Shown piece by piece: positions 30,429 through 41,059 of a DNA stretch of 64,000 bases. Position numbers and translations under genes: made by a program. Below the pieces are notes generated by a model. The model was not told where the DNA came from. It saw nothing but the letters and a program-made list of their open reading frames with translations, and searched no databases. The DNA comes from Lumbricus terrestris. Taxonomy: Eukaryota > Annelida > Clitellata > Crassiclitellata > Lumbricidae. The first letter of the stretch is position 1, and each line of letters starts with the position of its first letter. The stretch lies in NCBI GenBank assembly GCA_949752735.1, contig OX457040.1, forward strand, positions 4,319,583 to 4,383,582, written 5' to 3'.

Positions 30429-32471
30429 ATTGGTTCCAGCAAGTGGGATGAAGCTACAAAAGGTCATGGGTCAGAGGGTAAAATAATAATGGATCCCAGA
30501 TTTGGTAGAACAGAAGATTTATGGGAAGAAGTGGAAAATGGAAAAGAAAATTTTTCACAAGATGATCCAAGAAGAATGGATGTACAGATGAAATACTTTG
30601 GTGCTAGACCAAGGGATTTACAAGGTCAAGGTCAAAAGGTAAATGACTTGCAAGGTCAAAAGGTAAATGATTTACAAGGTCAAGGTCAAGGTCAAGGTCA
30701 AAGAGTAAATACAACTGACATGTTGCATGGTCAAACAATGTATTATCATGATACAAATGTTTTGTATAGAGATTTTGACTTTGAAAATTACATGCGTCGA
30801 AAACAAGATAAATTAGTTAGAATTGGAATCGAAAATAAATCTGAAGACGATGATTCAGAAGTTACCGACTTGCGAGCGCTACATAAATTCGAACTGGAAA
30901 CAAAAGCGTTAGGCGTTCGGCAAAAAGATAGTAAAACTTGTACTAATCCTAGATTTTTAGTTTCAGATGGAAAAATGGGGGATTCTTCGTTGCTGAGCGA
31001 CGACCACGTGGGAACATGGGATGCATATCCTCACCGGTCATCAGCGACTGCTACCCCATGGGCTGCCACCTTTTCCCCCTCGTCGGTTCCTGAAGCAGAA
31101 AAATTCCGGTCACCGAGTAATCCGCTGTCACAAGTGACTGCTTCAGTCACCTCGGCTGCTTCTGATGTCATGTTCTGCGAGTCGAAAGCAGAACTGGGAA
31201 GAAACCTCACAAGCTTCGCGTCTGCTCCTCAGATGTTCGCGTACACATCTGCTCTGAGTCGACCGATCATGTCTACGGTGTCTCTGTCGTCGGAAACTCG
31301 AGTCACGCACAGCTACGAATACGTACATGGGGCTAACAGTCAGCCCATGTATGCGCACTGCAGTCAGAAGATGGTTCAACCTGCTCCAGTCTTCCTTGTC
31401 TACGCGGAAGCAGTTTCTCTTTCGATCCAGATGCAACCGTGGCCCATGACGTGCACAGTCATGGAAAATTCTGTCAACGTCATGAAGCTGAATTCATCGT
31501 CAGAAATATTCAGCTTAGCCAGACTGAACTGTCAAGAGAACGGTCAAGGTCACTGTCTGCAAACAACTGAAGGGAAGACAGTCAGTCTTTCTTTCCCAGC
31601 AGAAGAAGTTGCAGCTAAAAATCGAGCGTCAACTGGTGGTACTGCAACTCCATCAACCAACACGGAAAAGAAAGAAGCCGCTGAGAAAGTTCAGAACTCA
31701 GCTGCTGATCTGTCGAGCGAGAAAGTAAAATCTCGTTTGAACTGTCGGCCGAACGATCTTTGCAGAAGAAGTGCGAAACAGTGTCACCGAGCAAAACGAA
31801 CTTTTCGAAACATGCAGAACTCTCTGAGCGTTGAACCGAACAGTGAAACGAATGTCGAAATTCCTTGCCTAGTGACCAAACAGGTCACTGAGCTCATTCT
31901 CGGTCTCTCCTGGATGGTGAAGGAAGCTGTCCTGTGGCATGTAGGGAAAGGATGGATCCTTGTGCGAAATCTTCAGCTGAACGTGTTTTGCAGAAACAGT
32001 CTGAAGCAGAGTCAGCGAGCAAAACAAACTGTCTGTGACCTGCAAAATTCTCTGAACATTGAAACGAACAGTAAATCGAATGTCGAAATTCGAACAGTGC
32101 TACCAGAGATGGAAATCGTACAAGAAATCGGTGCCGTGCAGGCAGAAACCGTCGAATCAGAAACTGTGGTTCCAGAAAAGAATTCTGCCGAGTCCAGCCG
32201 CTTCGAAAATCTCTGCCCTGCTGAGGTGGCAGCCCGAATCCTACGCCGACCGGATGTGCATCCTCGGGTCGATTCCAGTAGTTCCTTCCGGGGTGAAACT
32301 TGCCTTCCTCCAGTGACGCCATCTGTCGAATCAGTGCGAGTGAAAGAGTCGGTGTCACTCCGAAATGTTGCTCGCTCTCAGAAGTCTGATGTCGACCAGA
32401 TGATCAAACTCACCGGAGGAAACAGACTCGCAATGCTGGCGAGGCTGTGGCAAATTAGGGGCGTAATGTAA
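29843..32471 (+). pseudogene. Gag-like ORF starting inside the LTR, with protease remnant; frameshifted
   Basis: The ATG at 29843 has A at -3 and G at +4. The frame starts MDSDGDTDSVLGTGQDE, is acidic, and includes a likely helical stretch (QKQMTTIEQFMERQSSIL). The extra G at 30144-30148 shifts the frame, closing it at 30157. The other two LTRs do not have that base. The shifted frame then runs from the LTR through the primer site to the stop at 32469-32471, about 876 codons overall. Within it are DLQGQGQ repeats (30616-30710). At about 31857-31975, TELILGLSWMVKEAVLWH resembles the ILGxDWL part of Gypsy aspartic proteases. The DTG active site is not seen and no CCHC knuckle is seen. A ~35-residue module is duplicated (31757-31865 and 31988-32095). 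Confidence 0.7.
31757..32095 (+). repeat. Duplicated ~35-codon module flanking the protease remnant
   Basis: The modules share QRAK/HRAK, then LQNSLNIETNSKSNVEI in the second and MQNSLSVEPNSETNVEI in the first. At nucleotide level both end in AATGTCGAAATTC. The frame is kept, so the protease-like segment sits between two related spacers. Confidence 0.8.
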
Positions 32472-34933
32472 TGTAATGTGATATGATAGGGTAGTCCTGT
32501 CGCGTAATGGCGACAAGTAGGTGAATAGAGAATAGAGTCTTCTCTACTTTAGTTGTGTTTTTGATGAGATTATATGTGGCCTTGAGATGTAGGTTTGCAT
32601 TTTTATTTTAATGTGCGTTGATATATTGTGCTTTCTTACTGTGTAAAAATGTGAAAGTTGATTACAGTGATGAAGTGTAATATGATGATATAGGTTATGT
32701 GAGAATGCATAGTTTTATTAGTGTGAAATGTAGCTTAAGTATTACAGATTACATGTGTGTCCTCTGATGATAAAAGTAACTAAGTAGATGAGATGAATAA
32801 TAAAGAAATGGGATAAATAAGAGATAACCAAGTAAAGATAGTTGTACTTGTTTCGTGTAGAATCACCCAGGTCGTGTAATGGCGACGAGAGTAAGCGATG
32901 GGAGAATAGAATCTTCTCTGTTTTATTTGCTTTTTGATGATATGTAACTATGTGATGTGGGAATACATTGTTTTATTTTCTTGTGCATAAATGCTGTGCT
33001 TTCTGATGTAAGCTAGTTGGCTATAACTATGTGAAAATGTTTACAGTAAGTGTTTAGTAGCAGTTACAAGAAAGTAATGTAGAGTGATGTGATGCTACAA
33101 GGACATTTAGTAAGTATGAGCTCCAGCGTAATGCTTAAAGAGTAGTCCTTTAGTTTGAAATAAAAAGGGTAGTTTTAAACTCAGTTTAAATACTTGAATT
33201 GCTTCTTGTTGCCACGAAGAAGGGCAGATTTTGAGCTTGTATGTAAATTGCATAATAATGATTGCAAGTTAAAAAGTTATGATTATAATATGCTATGGTA
33301 GAAACAATTAGCATTTTGTGCAGAGGTTGAATGATAACCTTGTGTGACTGACTGAGTAACTTGATGAATGACTGGTTAACTTGGTGATGATGTGGTGCTA
33401 GAGTGTGTAGTAAGGTTGAGTAGAGCACCCAATTGTAAGCATCGCCCTGAGAGTTAGTGAGTATGTTGGATTATAGACTTAGAGGCAGAATCACTGTAGC
33501 AGGCAGTGGAAATTGCATGCAATGGTGAAGCTGGGCCTGTGGATGAATTCGTACAGTCTTAGACTACTTCCTGAAAGGATTGTAATGTAATAGACTAGTA
33601 TAGGATATGGGAATAAATCCTTTATGCCTTGGGTATGCTTAACTGAGCAGTAATTCCTTCTTCGATCCAGGTAGCTAAGCCTTGATGTAATGTTGAAACG
33701 TGTGCATGTTGGTATGCATTATTAGTAGCCTAGGTTTATGATCTGACGTTGCTTCATCTCTATAACAGTGGCTTGTTGTAAAAGGAATGCGTGCCTGTAA
33801 AACACAGCTTAAGTTTTAAGTTGCTGTATATATTTGGCTTGGAGAATGGGTGAACCTTGGTTTTGGATTGCAGTAGAATAGCTTGTTTGTGGAAACCAAA
33901 CATTGCCTAAGAGATAGAGTAAGGTAGTATGTATGAGAGCGACTGAGTGTGCTTGAAGATGCATTTCCCATTTTGTGGCTTTTGATGACAAGTTTAAATG
34001 GATTATGGCCTCAGACTCTTGTGTACCTGAGATTTAGTATAGTATCATAACCATAAAACTGTATAAGGTATTGATTCTTCTATAGCGATTCTTGTTGATT
34101 GTGATTATTATATGCGAAATTTTGTATAGCGCCACTGCTGTATAAAAATGTAATAACAGATTAATATAAGATTTGGCGCCGGAACATGACTACATGTGTT
34201 AAGAGGACTTTCTCTCGCTAGGGTTCCGTGCAATTGTTGGAAGTAGGAAGGTAGTTAAGTGTGATTGTCGATGATTTGCTGAATGTAGTTAAGTATGTGT
34301 TGTAGACTAATAATTGGTGTCAGAATGAAGACACCTGTTTGAGTAATGGTGACCTGTATTAGTGATAAACTGTATGGTTCTGGCCATTCTTAGTTTAACG
34401 CTGCTCGAGTTGGTTGTAAGCAGTGATGTTATCGCTTAGATGTACCAGGCTCCTATAATTTAGTATCGAGGGATCTAGCATATAACACTAGTCGTGAAAT
34501 GAAGATATGATTTCAATTGTTTATTTTATGTGGACTATACAATTGTGTTACTGAGTTGTCTTGGAAATGCTATGTCCTGCATTGCTATGTTTTACCTTTC
34601 CGAGATATTATTGCTATATGATGTATGTAATCTAATGGCAGGTATTAATGATAAAAACTGTGACAGTTTATGTGAATGAGGAGATTAGTAAGACTTTGTT
34701 GGTCAGTGTGAAGACCTCGGTTAGTTAAGAGCTGTTGTTGGGCATATGTGAACCCTTATGACTGACTAATAATCAGCCATTGTACAAATTTGTATGCCAA
34801 TTGATGCAACTTCTGAGACATTGTAAGCTGTAGCATGCTAGATGATATACAAGTACTATGTATCCGGTTCGAGCTCCGAAGTATTATTAAATTTACCAGG
34901 GTACTGGTAAATTTAAGAGTAAGTTGTGGGGGG
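32472..34933 (+). other. Non-coding 3' interior of the large LTR element
   Basis: No significant ORF is present. Two ~220 bp imperfect direct repeats (about 32495-32700 and 32870-33100) share GTAATGGCGAC and AGAATAGA-TCTTCTCT blocks. TTTGGCGCCGGAACATGAC near 34165 looks like a retroelement primer-binding motif but is far from any LTR start. The final ~560 bp also occurs in the minus-strand copy (63279-63835), suggesting that it holds signals needed in trans. Confidence 0.7.
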
Positions 34934-36381
34934 TGTAGCGAACCAGGTTGCTACAAGCTACCTTACTTATTTACTTAAGTAAGGCCGCTATTTCTATTAC
35001 GAATTCATGGGTGCTATGCTTAGCACTGATCGATGCGGTCATCGCTATATTTAGCTTCCCATGCATTTTTTAATGGAACTTTCCGCCAGGTGCGATTTTT
35101 GATTGGTTAGACATCACGCGATGTTTTAGGCGCCAAAAAGCGCTCTCTTGCGGCAAATTAACGCGCAAACCTTCAGTCGGGCTGCAGAGTTGAATCGTGT
35201 AAGACCTATGCTGGTGGAAATCGTGAATCGTGGTAAAATTGATGGTATTTTTGATTCTGGCAAGTTTCTCGGGTAGAAGACGAGGTTCTTCCGATGTCTT
35301 GTGAATCGATGTGTAATTACGAAGATTTCCGGCAACAATTAAATTGATAATACGCTTCCTACGGAGAAATTCTGGCATCGGCCGACGACTCAATAACTTT
35401 CTACAGGACGGAAAACGGTGGATCGGCTGTCCTAAAATATCAAAGGGAACAGGGAAGTATAGGCAACCTAATCTATAGAGCTCGAACCTGAACTAAGTGT
35501 AATTAGATAAAACTTGTATCGCTATTTTGGTGCAAATATTAGTTGTGGTATATTCAGTCTGTGAACTGATCGGATAGGTGTGAAATAGTCAGTCTGTGAA
35601 CTGATCTGATAAAACTTAAGCTAGTCAAGGGACATAGGCGTTTTAGGAGGGCCTTAATAGTGAATCTTTAATATTGATTCTATTTCATCGGCTGTGTAAA
35701 TAATTGCTAATGAACGACAGACAGTCGCTTGATTAATTCTACAATAAATGAAACTTAAATAGAGAACTGTGAAGTGATTTTTGCTATCAAATTATAATGG
35801 ACTCCGACGGGGATACTGACAGTGTCTTAGGAACAGGACAAGACGAAGATGAGATGTGTCCGGGAGGAACACGTGAGTTAGGGACTACAGACAATACTGA
35901 TGACTTAGACCCGGCTGTATTACAGAAGCAAATGACTACAATAGAACAGTTTATGGAGCGCCAGAGTAGCATTTTAATCGGTCTAGCCGAAGAGCTGAAT
36001 CTAGTTTCCATGCAGCAAGCCCAATTAAGTTCCCGCCAGAAAGAATGTGAAACAATGGTGAAGTCGGTAGCTGAAGGTAAAGTGGGTGATGGAGCTTGGG
36101 GAAAAGTTGAGGAATCGAACCCAGATAAGCACCCATTTAGTGGGGCTGTTGTGAGCTTAACAGCCACCGCTGACATATGTCCAATATCGGCTCATCCTGA
36201 GGAATTTGGTAACCAGAGAAGCTCACACCCTAGGTTAGGATTCGAACCCGCTACCATTGACACCAAAACCCTTGACCTAGGACCCAGCTTTCCTCAACCG
36301 CGCTTAAGGGGGCGCGCAACAGTAGAGCCCATTAATTTGGGGGCGGAAACGGTAGGACAGGCGGCGCCCCCGCGCGTCACA
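34934..36381 (+). repeat. 3' LTR of large element
   Basis: Nearly identical to 28980-30428, with a four-G run at 36098-36101 where the 5' LTR has five. A G-rich tract precedes it and the target duplication ATAC follows. Confidence 0.95.
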
Positions 36382-36411
36382 ATACAGGTTCTTCTTATTA
36401 GATGTGTTTAA
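35797..36411 (+). CDS. LTR-encoded N-terminal part of gag-like ORF (3' LTR copy)
   Basis: The frame runs 195 codons unbroken from MDSDGDTDSV to the LTR end at 36381, then about nine codons into host flank before a stop. It is the same reading frame as the 5' LTR ORF without the extra G. In the 3' LTR it would lie after the poly(A) signal, so it is unlikely to be translated from full-length element RNA. It is useful as the unbroken reference for the frameshift. Function unknown; acidic with a predicted coiled stretch. Confidence 0.55.
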   Translation: MDSDGDTDSVLGTGQDEDEMCPGGTRELGTTDNTDDLDPAVLQKQMTTIEQFMERQSSILIGLAEELNLVSMQQAQLSSRQKECETMVKSVAEGKVGDGAWGKVEESNPDKHPFSGAVVSLTATADICPISAHPEEFGNQRSSHPRLGFEPATIDTKTLDLGPSFPQPRLRGRATVEPINLGAETVGQAAPPRVTIQVLLIRCV

Positions 36412-37334
36412 ATTTAGCCTCGCTATAATCTCTCATTTAACTTTGTGTTTTTCAGAGGAAGTTTATTTTTCTTGCAGTGTAATTTCAAAAACATTGGTTT
36501 TATGAACAAGACTCCGAAACGCATTTTCTGAGTTGCTCCTATCCTCACAACGGCACATAAAGGATTTGAATGAATTGAATATTGGTTGGTTGATAATGAT
36601 ATTCAACGATTGTAAATTATATGATTAAGAAAGATGACTAAATGAGGTCGTTCTTGTATCTCTTGAATGGCGCACTCTGCCATGGGACCGCGATTCATCC
36701 GCTAGCAAACGTACTATAATAGAACACAAGAGCACATACTGATGCAAGAAAAATGTACAAATTAAATCACAAGCTAAATGAAACTGATAAAACTTTACCG
36801 TCAAGCAAGTCATCTATAGACAGCAATCTGGTGATAAATCCCTTTCCAGTCAACGAACTACTACGTGGTATCACAAGAATATGTGAGCGAGACCTAAGAG
36901 CATATCCAGTTACTCGATCTTGAGGGAGAAGATCATGGAGGATATAGAGCACGGATATACGATGGTCTAGTCCTATATTATAATAGGCCGATGCACATGA
37001 GGTGATAAATGCTAATTATTGTTATCGTTGTTCTGCGTCGGAGTCTACGCCCATGGTCACTGAGATTATATATTGGTTTGTTAATTATAACGATGGTGTC
37101 TTATTAAGAAAGACGGCGAATGAGAGTTACTGGAGCCATCCTACGTCATCATAATAATTATTATTATTGAACTTCTGCGGCTGGTATTACCAAAGTTCTG
37201 ATGATATTATGTTGCAATGACGAGCAATGCAGAAGCAATTTTCTGACGACATCTGGTGTTCGCATCTATGATCTTGTGTCGATGCATTGCAGTGCTAGGT
37301 TATGCTTCAGAACGATACCGAACGACTCTAATAT

Positions 37335-37770
37335 TAAATCTGTGCCTATTATGACGTTACAAAATCACTTAACAAAGGTGTTCAATTCACACTTTTTATA
37401 TCAGCTACAATTTCATTCGTTCGTTTAGAGAATTTATATATCGCCTCTTCAAGATACCTAATCTGAGGCGCTTTCAGTCTAACTGCAGGTTGCGTCACCT
37501 TGCGCTGCAATAATTATTTACACGTTTTATCAATCCCCGCAGGAGTAGATTTGAATTAAGACAGCCATAATGATTAACCTTCTTACCTCTCATGTGTCCG
37601 CTCCCACCGGACAAATTTGGGCAGATTAATTTTTAATCTGGACGGTAAGGGTTAATGAGTCATCTGACCTGCACTATCGGTTGGAGGATGAAGTGTCGAA
37701 TGCTGGTACCGATCACCCTCATATGCCGAGGCTGAGAAATTAAAGTCCCTTACGCTTCATATCCAATTAT
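37335..37770 (+). repeat. Dispersed repeat A, copy 2
   Basis: AACAAAGGTGTTCAATTCAC, then TTTATATATCGCCTCTTCAAG, GGCGCTTTCAGTCTAACTGC and AGACAGCCATAATGATTAA in order, followed by CTCATATGCCGAGGCTGAG. The 78 bp TTAA insertion lies within it. Confidence 0.7.
37574..37655. mobile_element. 78 bp TTAA insertion made of two hairpins
   Basis: TTAA occurs at 37574-37577 and 37652-37655, with CCTTCTTACC and GGTAAGGG at the ends. Inside are two stems: TGTCCG-7 nt-CGGACA (37595-37613) and CAGATTAA-3 nt-TTAATCTG (37622-37640). The matching site in the second duplication copy (about 39728) has a single TTAA and no insert. The termini and target resemble those of the larger TTAA elements. It is too short for any gene. 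Confidence 0.85.
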
Positions 37771-38079
37771 CCACGACGCACCCATAACCAACTTAATGCA
37801 ATGCTCCTCTTCTTTGCATTGTTCGCACAGCATTCGGCTTAAGGCTTATTTTCATTGAGTAATTGCTGTTGTTTGACGATTATGTAGCATACGACTGATG
37901 ACTATTTGGATTCGATCTCCTACTTTAAACAATCTAAGGACGGTTATCATCAGAACTCGCATAGTCGCTGAGTCTGTGATGTCTAGTGACATCTTGTGAC
38001 ATCTGCTTGAACTAAATTCTGCGGATACCAACGCACAATAATTCCGCAATATGTCATTAAAATCTGCATAAATTAACCG

Positions 38080-38165
38080 TTTAACGCCGTCTAAAGCACT
38101 TAACCATACTGGTGGAAGTGCCAGTTCGCAGCCTGGGAACAGGAGGAGGGCGACGCCAGTCATCT
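38080..38165 (+). repeat. Dispersed repeat F-like block
   Basis: GGTGGAAGTGCCAGTTCGCA and AGGAGGAGGGCGACGCC match 40190-40250 in the second duplication copy and are related to 40580-40625 and 46420-46460. Confidence 0.5.
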
Positions 38166-38462
38166 ATGCTAAGAAATTGCGTCGCTTAGCTCTCACTTTA
38201 CAACACACTGATCGATTTGTCAAAGCAATCATTTTAGACACCTTTGAAACGTAGTAACATGATGCAATATGAAGGACACGAGAGACCGGCTGAATTGAGT
38301 GAGTATATTATGGCATATTGAGTCGATTGCACCGAGAATTTTAGCCCTAATCTATATAAATAAACCGTGCGTAATCAATGATCTCGGAAAGTTCTTCACC
38401 GACTGATTTGAAAAATTTCGCAAAACGTTCCATTGAAACATGAGCGGGTTTGTATAAGGCAT

Positions 38463-38640
38463 TTTGGATTGATTGGTTGATTGGTTGATTGGTCGATTGG
38501 TTGATTGGTCGATTGGTTGATTGGTTGATTGATTGATTGATTGATTGACTGACTGCCTGCCTGACTGACTGACTGACTCACCAACTGACCTACTGATTGA
38601 TTTATTGGATGATTGATTGACTGACTGACTGATGAAAGAT
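38463..38640 (+). repeat. (GATTGGTT/GACT)n microsatellite, start of duplication copy 2
   Basis: GATTGGTTGATTGGTCGATT-type repeats grade into GACT repeats. The frames here that read as Gln/Ser/Asn repeats are low-complexity artefacts. Confidence 0.95.
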
Positions 38641-39247
38641 GAGTCAGTTCTACTCATCATGATAATTGAGGAATTTAGCGTGTTTTGAGTTTTATGGATA
38701 GATGGATCCAGATTTGACGAGGGCTTATTAAATTTATTATGACAACAGAGACCGTTGTCCTCAAAAAATGTTGTGTGGTATGATACAGCTCTTTTTATAA
38801 ACGCAGAGTCTAGGTATTAGAGGTGTTTAAATTTAACGATCCATCCGCTACCAAACGTTCAATGGGAGGTACACAAAAGCAACATAGTAATGCATGAAGG
38901 TAACAATTTTTAAGGGAATGTAAAAATTAAATCACAAGCTGAATGAAACTGATAAAACTTTACCGTCAAGCAAGTCATCTATAGCAGCAATCTGGTGATA
39001 AATCCCTTTCCAGTCAACGAATTACTGCGTGGTATCACAAAAATATGTGAACGGTATCAAAGAGAATATCCAGTTACTCGATCTTGAGGGAGAAGATCAT
39101 GGATGACAGGGCACGGAGGTCTCAATATACGATGGCCTAGTACTGTTGTGATAAATGCTAATTATTATCATCGCTGTTCTGCGTCGAAGTCTACGCCCAT
39201 GGTCACTGATAATTATATATTGGTTTGTTAATAACGATGGTGTCTCA

Positions 39248-39320
39248 TTAACCCTCAAGCAACCAAGCTTTTTGTGACATGGACTACCAAGAGGAGTAGC
39301 CTCCTACTTCATGATATTAC
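39248..39320 (+). mobile_element. TTAA element 3, left-end remnant
   Basis: TTAACCCTCAAGCAACCAAG followed by GGACTACCAAGAGGAGTAGC matches the left end of 14744-15728. Duplication copy 1 has TTAA with no insert at the equivalent point (near 37103). The right end is lost. Confidence 0.75.
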
Positions 39321-39494
39321 TGCTGCACTCTTGCGGCTGGTATTACCAAATTTGGGATATTATGCAGCAATGACGAGCAATGCAGAAGCAGTTTTATGAC
39401 GACATCTTGTGTTGGAGTCTGTGATCTTGTGTCGATTGTAATTCCAGGTCAATTATATCAGTAGAGCATTACCCAGCACTTATTATTTTAAGTA

Positions 39495-39840
39495 TGTGTT
39501 TATTATGACGTTACAACATCACTTAACAAAGGTGTTCAATTCACGCTTGTTACATCAGCTGCAACTTCCTTCGTTCATTTGGATAATTTATATAGCGCCT
39601 CTTCAAGATATCTAATCTGAGGCGCTTTCAGTCTAACTGCAGGATACGTCACCTTGCGTTGCAATAATTATTTACACGTTTTATCAATCCCCGCAGAAGT
39701 AGACTTGACTTAAGTCAGCTATAATGATTAATGATTTCTCTGACCTTCACTGTCGGTGGGAGCATAAAAGGTCGAATGCTGGTACTGATCAACCTCATAT
39801 GCCGAGGTTAAGAAAATGAAGTCCATGAAGCTTCATATCC
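39495..39840 (+). repeat. Dispersed repeat A, copy 3
   Basis: Same block order as copy 2, without the 78 bp insertion: AACAAAGGTGTTCAATTCAC, ATAGCGCCTCTTCAAG, GGCGCTTTCAGTCTAACTGC, then CTATAATGATTAATGA. Confidence 0.7.
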
Positions 39841-40549
39841 ATTTATCCAGGACACCCTCATGACCAGCTCAATGCGATGCTCCTCTTCTTTGCATTGTTC
39901 ACACAACATTCGGACTTAATTGTTGGTTTATTTTGATTGAATAGTTGCTGCTGTTTGACGGTTATGTAGCATACGACTGATGACTAATTAGGTTCGATCT
40001 CATACTTTAAACAATCAGAGGACGGGTCACCATCAGAACTCGCATAATAACTGAGTCTGTGATGTCTAGTGACATCTTGTGACATCTGCTTAAACTAATT
40101 TCTGCTGATACCAACACAAAATAATTCCGTAATATGTCGTTACAATCTGCATAAATTCACCGTTTAACTCCGTCAAAAGCACTCAACCATATTGGTGGAA
40201 GTGCCAGTTCCCAGCCTGGGAACACGAGGAGGGCGCCACCAGTCATCTATGCTAAGAAATAGCGTTGTTAAGCTCTCACGTTACAACCCATTGATCGATT
40301 TATCAAAGCAATCATTTAAGACACCTTTTAATCGCAGTAAACTGGTGGTATATGAATGACACGATCGAGAGATCCACTGCATTGAGATCGCGCTAACGCA
40401 TATTCAGTCGATGCACCAAGAATTTTAACCCGAATTGATTATAAAGCCGTGTTGGATGTATCTATACAGAAAGAGCAGAAGGAGATTTTTACTTTCGCTA
40501 CCTAAGAAAGTTCATCAATTGTTATTATAAATATTTGACGTCACTTCCT

Positions 40550-40690
40550 CTCTATCAAACTCTGCCACTGGTTGCACTCTGCCAGTGCCAGTCCCATGCC
40601 TGACAAGGGAGGAGGGCATCGCCAATGGTCTTTGTTACCACACAGTCACACTAAACTGCAAATACCACCACCTCTCTATCTCGTCTATTT
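40550..40690 (+). repeat. Dispersed repeat F
   Basis: CTCTGCCACTGGTTGCACTC, then GTGCCAGTCCCATGCCTGAC and GGAGGAGGGCATCGCC. This is the fullest copy; partial copies lie at 1835, 17815, 38080, 40170 and 46350. Confidence 0.5.
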
Positions 40691-40733
40691 TCTCCCCGAT
40701 TGTCTTAGTTACTGACTGATAAAGATGAATAAG

Positions 40734-40830
40734 TGGATCCAGATTTGACGAGGGTCTATGACAACAGAGGCCGTTTACCTCGAAAAAAGGTTGTTTGGCA
40801 TAATACAGCTCGAAGATTAACTTTTATAGA
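40734..40830 (+). repeat. Dispersed repeat C
   Basis: GTGGATCCAGATTTGACGAG, TCTATGACAACAGAGGCCGT and GCATAATACAGCTCG match the copy at 18308. Confidence 0.65.
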
Positions 40831-40844
40831 TTTTTGGCCTCGTA

Positions 40845-41010
40845 AAAACGGTGTTCAATTTCGGCATTTTCTAGGAGATCTAAGCGTTTAGCGACATTTT
40901 GCGCCCAACTGAGATGTTGGCGTCGATTCACTCAGCATAAAATCTTCGACTGGTACAGCACTGAACAATACCTACCGTTTATGTACAACTGAATGGCATC
41001 TGATTATGTG
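40845..41010 (+). repeat. Dispersed repeat E, copy 1
   Basis: GTAAAAACGGTGTTCAATTT, GTTTAGCGACATTTTGCG and CTGAGATGTTGGCGTCGATT recur at 46660-46835. It contains the shared GGTGTTCAATT core. Confidence 0.6.
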
Positions 41011-41059
41011 TTATAACAAGCACCATTGACCGCTTATAAAGACAAATGAATGGATAGAC

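Larger units (their letters stand above)
28980..36381 (+). mobile_element. Ty3/Gypsy-like LTR retrotransposon, 7.4 kb, gag-type only
   Basis: LTRs at 28980-30428 and 34934-36381 start TGTAGCG and end GTCACA. The 4 bp duplication ATAC flanks them (28976-28979 and 36382-36385), and an undisrupted ATACAG site survives in the second duplication copy at 38783. The LTRs differ by about three substitutions and one G, so the insertion is very young. A possible primer site TGGTTCCAGCAAG lies two bases after the 5' LTR, and GTGGGGGG precedes the 3' LTR. One long ORF is followed by 2.4 kb of non-coding DNA. There is no reverse transcriptase or integrase, but a protease remnant supports the Gypsy-like call. 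Confidence 0.92.
28480..38340 (+). repeat. Tandem segmental duplication, copy 1 (with later insertions)
   Basis: After removal of the insertions at 28627-28848, 28980-36385 and 37574-37651, the remaining ~2 kb matches 38463-40440 from the microsatellite through repeat C, a TTTACCGTCAAGCAAGTCAT block (36795 and 38954), repeat A and a GTTTGACGATTATGTAGCAT block. The two copies are well diverged, so the duplication is older than the insertions. Confidence 0.85.
38463..40440 (+). repeat. Tandem segmental duplication, copy 2
   Basis: Matches 28480-38340 without that copy's three insertions. Repeat C lies at 38700-38805, a CAAGCTGAATGAAACTGATA block at 38933, repeat A at 39495-39840 and a GTTTGACGGTTATGTAGCAT block at 39954. 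It carries its own TTAA-3 fragment at 39248. Confidence 0.85.

Noticed and set aside
31894..32358. 154-codon minus-strand frame within the gag-like ORF
   Set aside because: Shadow of the longer sense frame; no recognisable domain.
38352..38660. Gln/Ser/Asn-rich ORF resembling a prion-like domain
   Set aside because: It is a translation of the GATTGGTT-type microsatellite.
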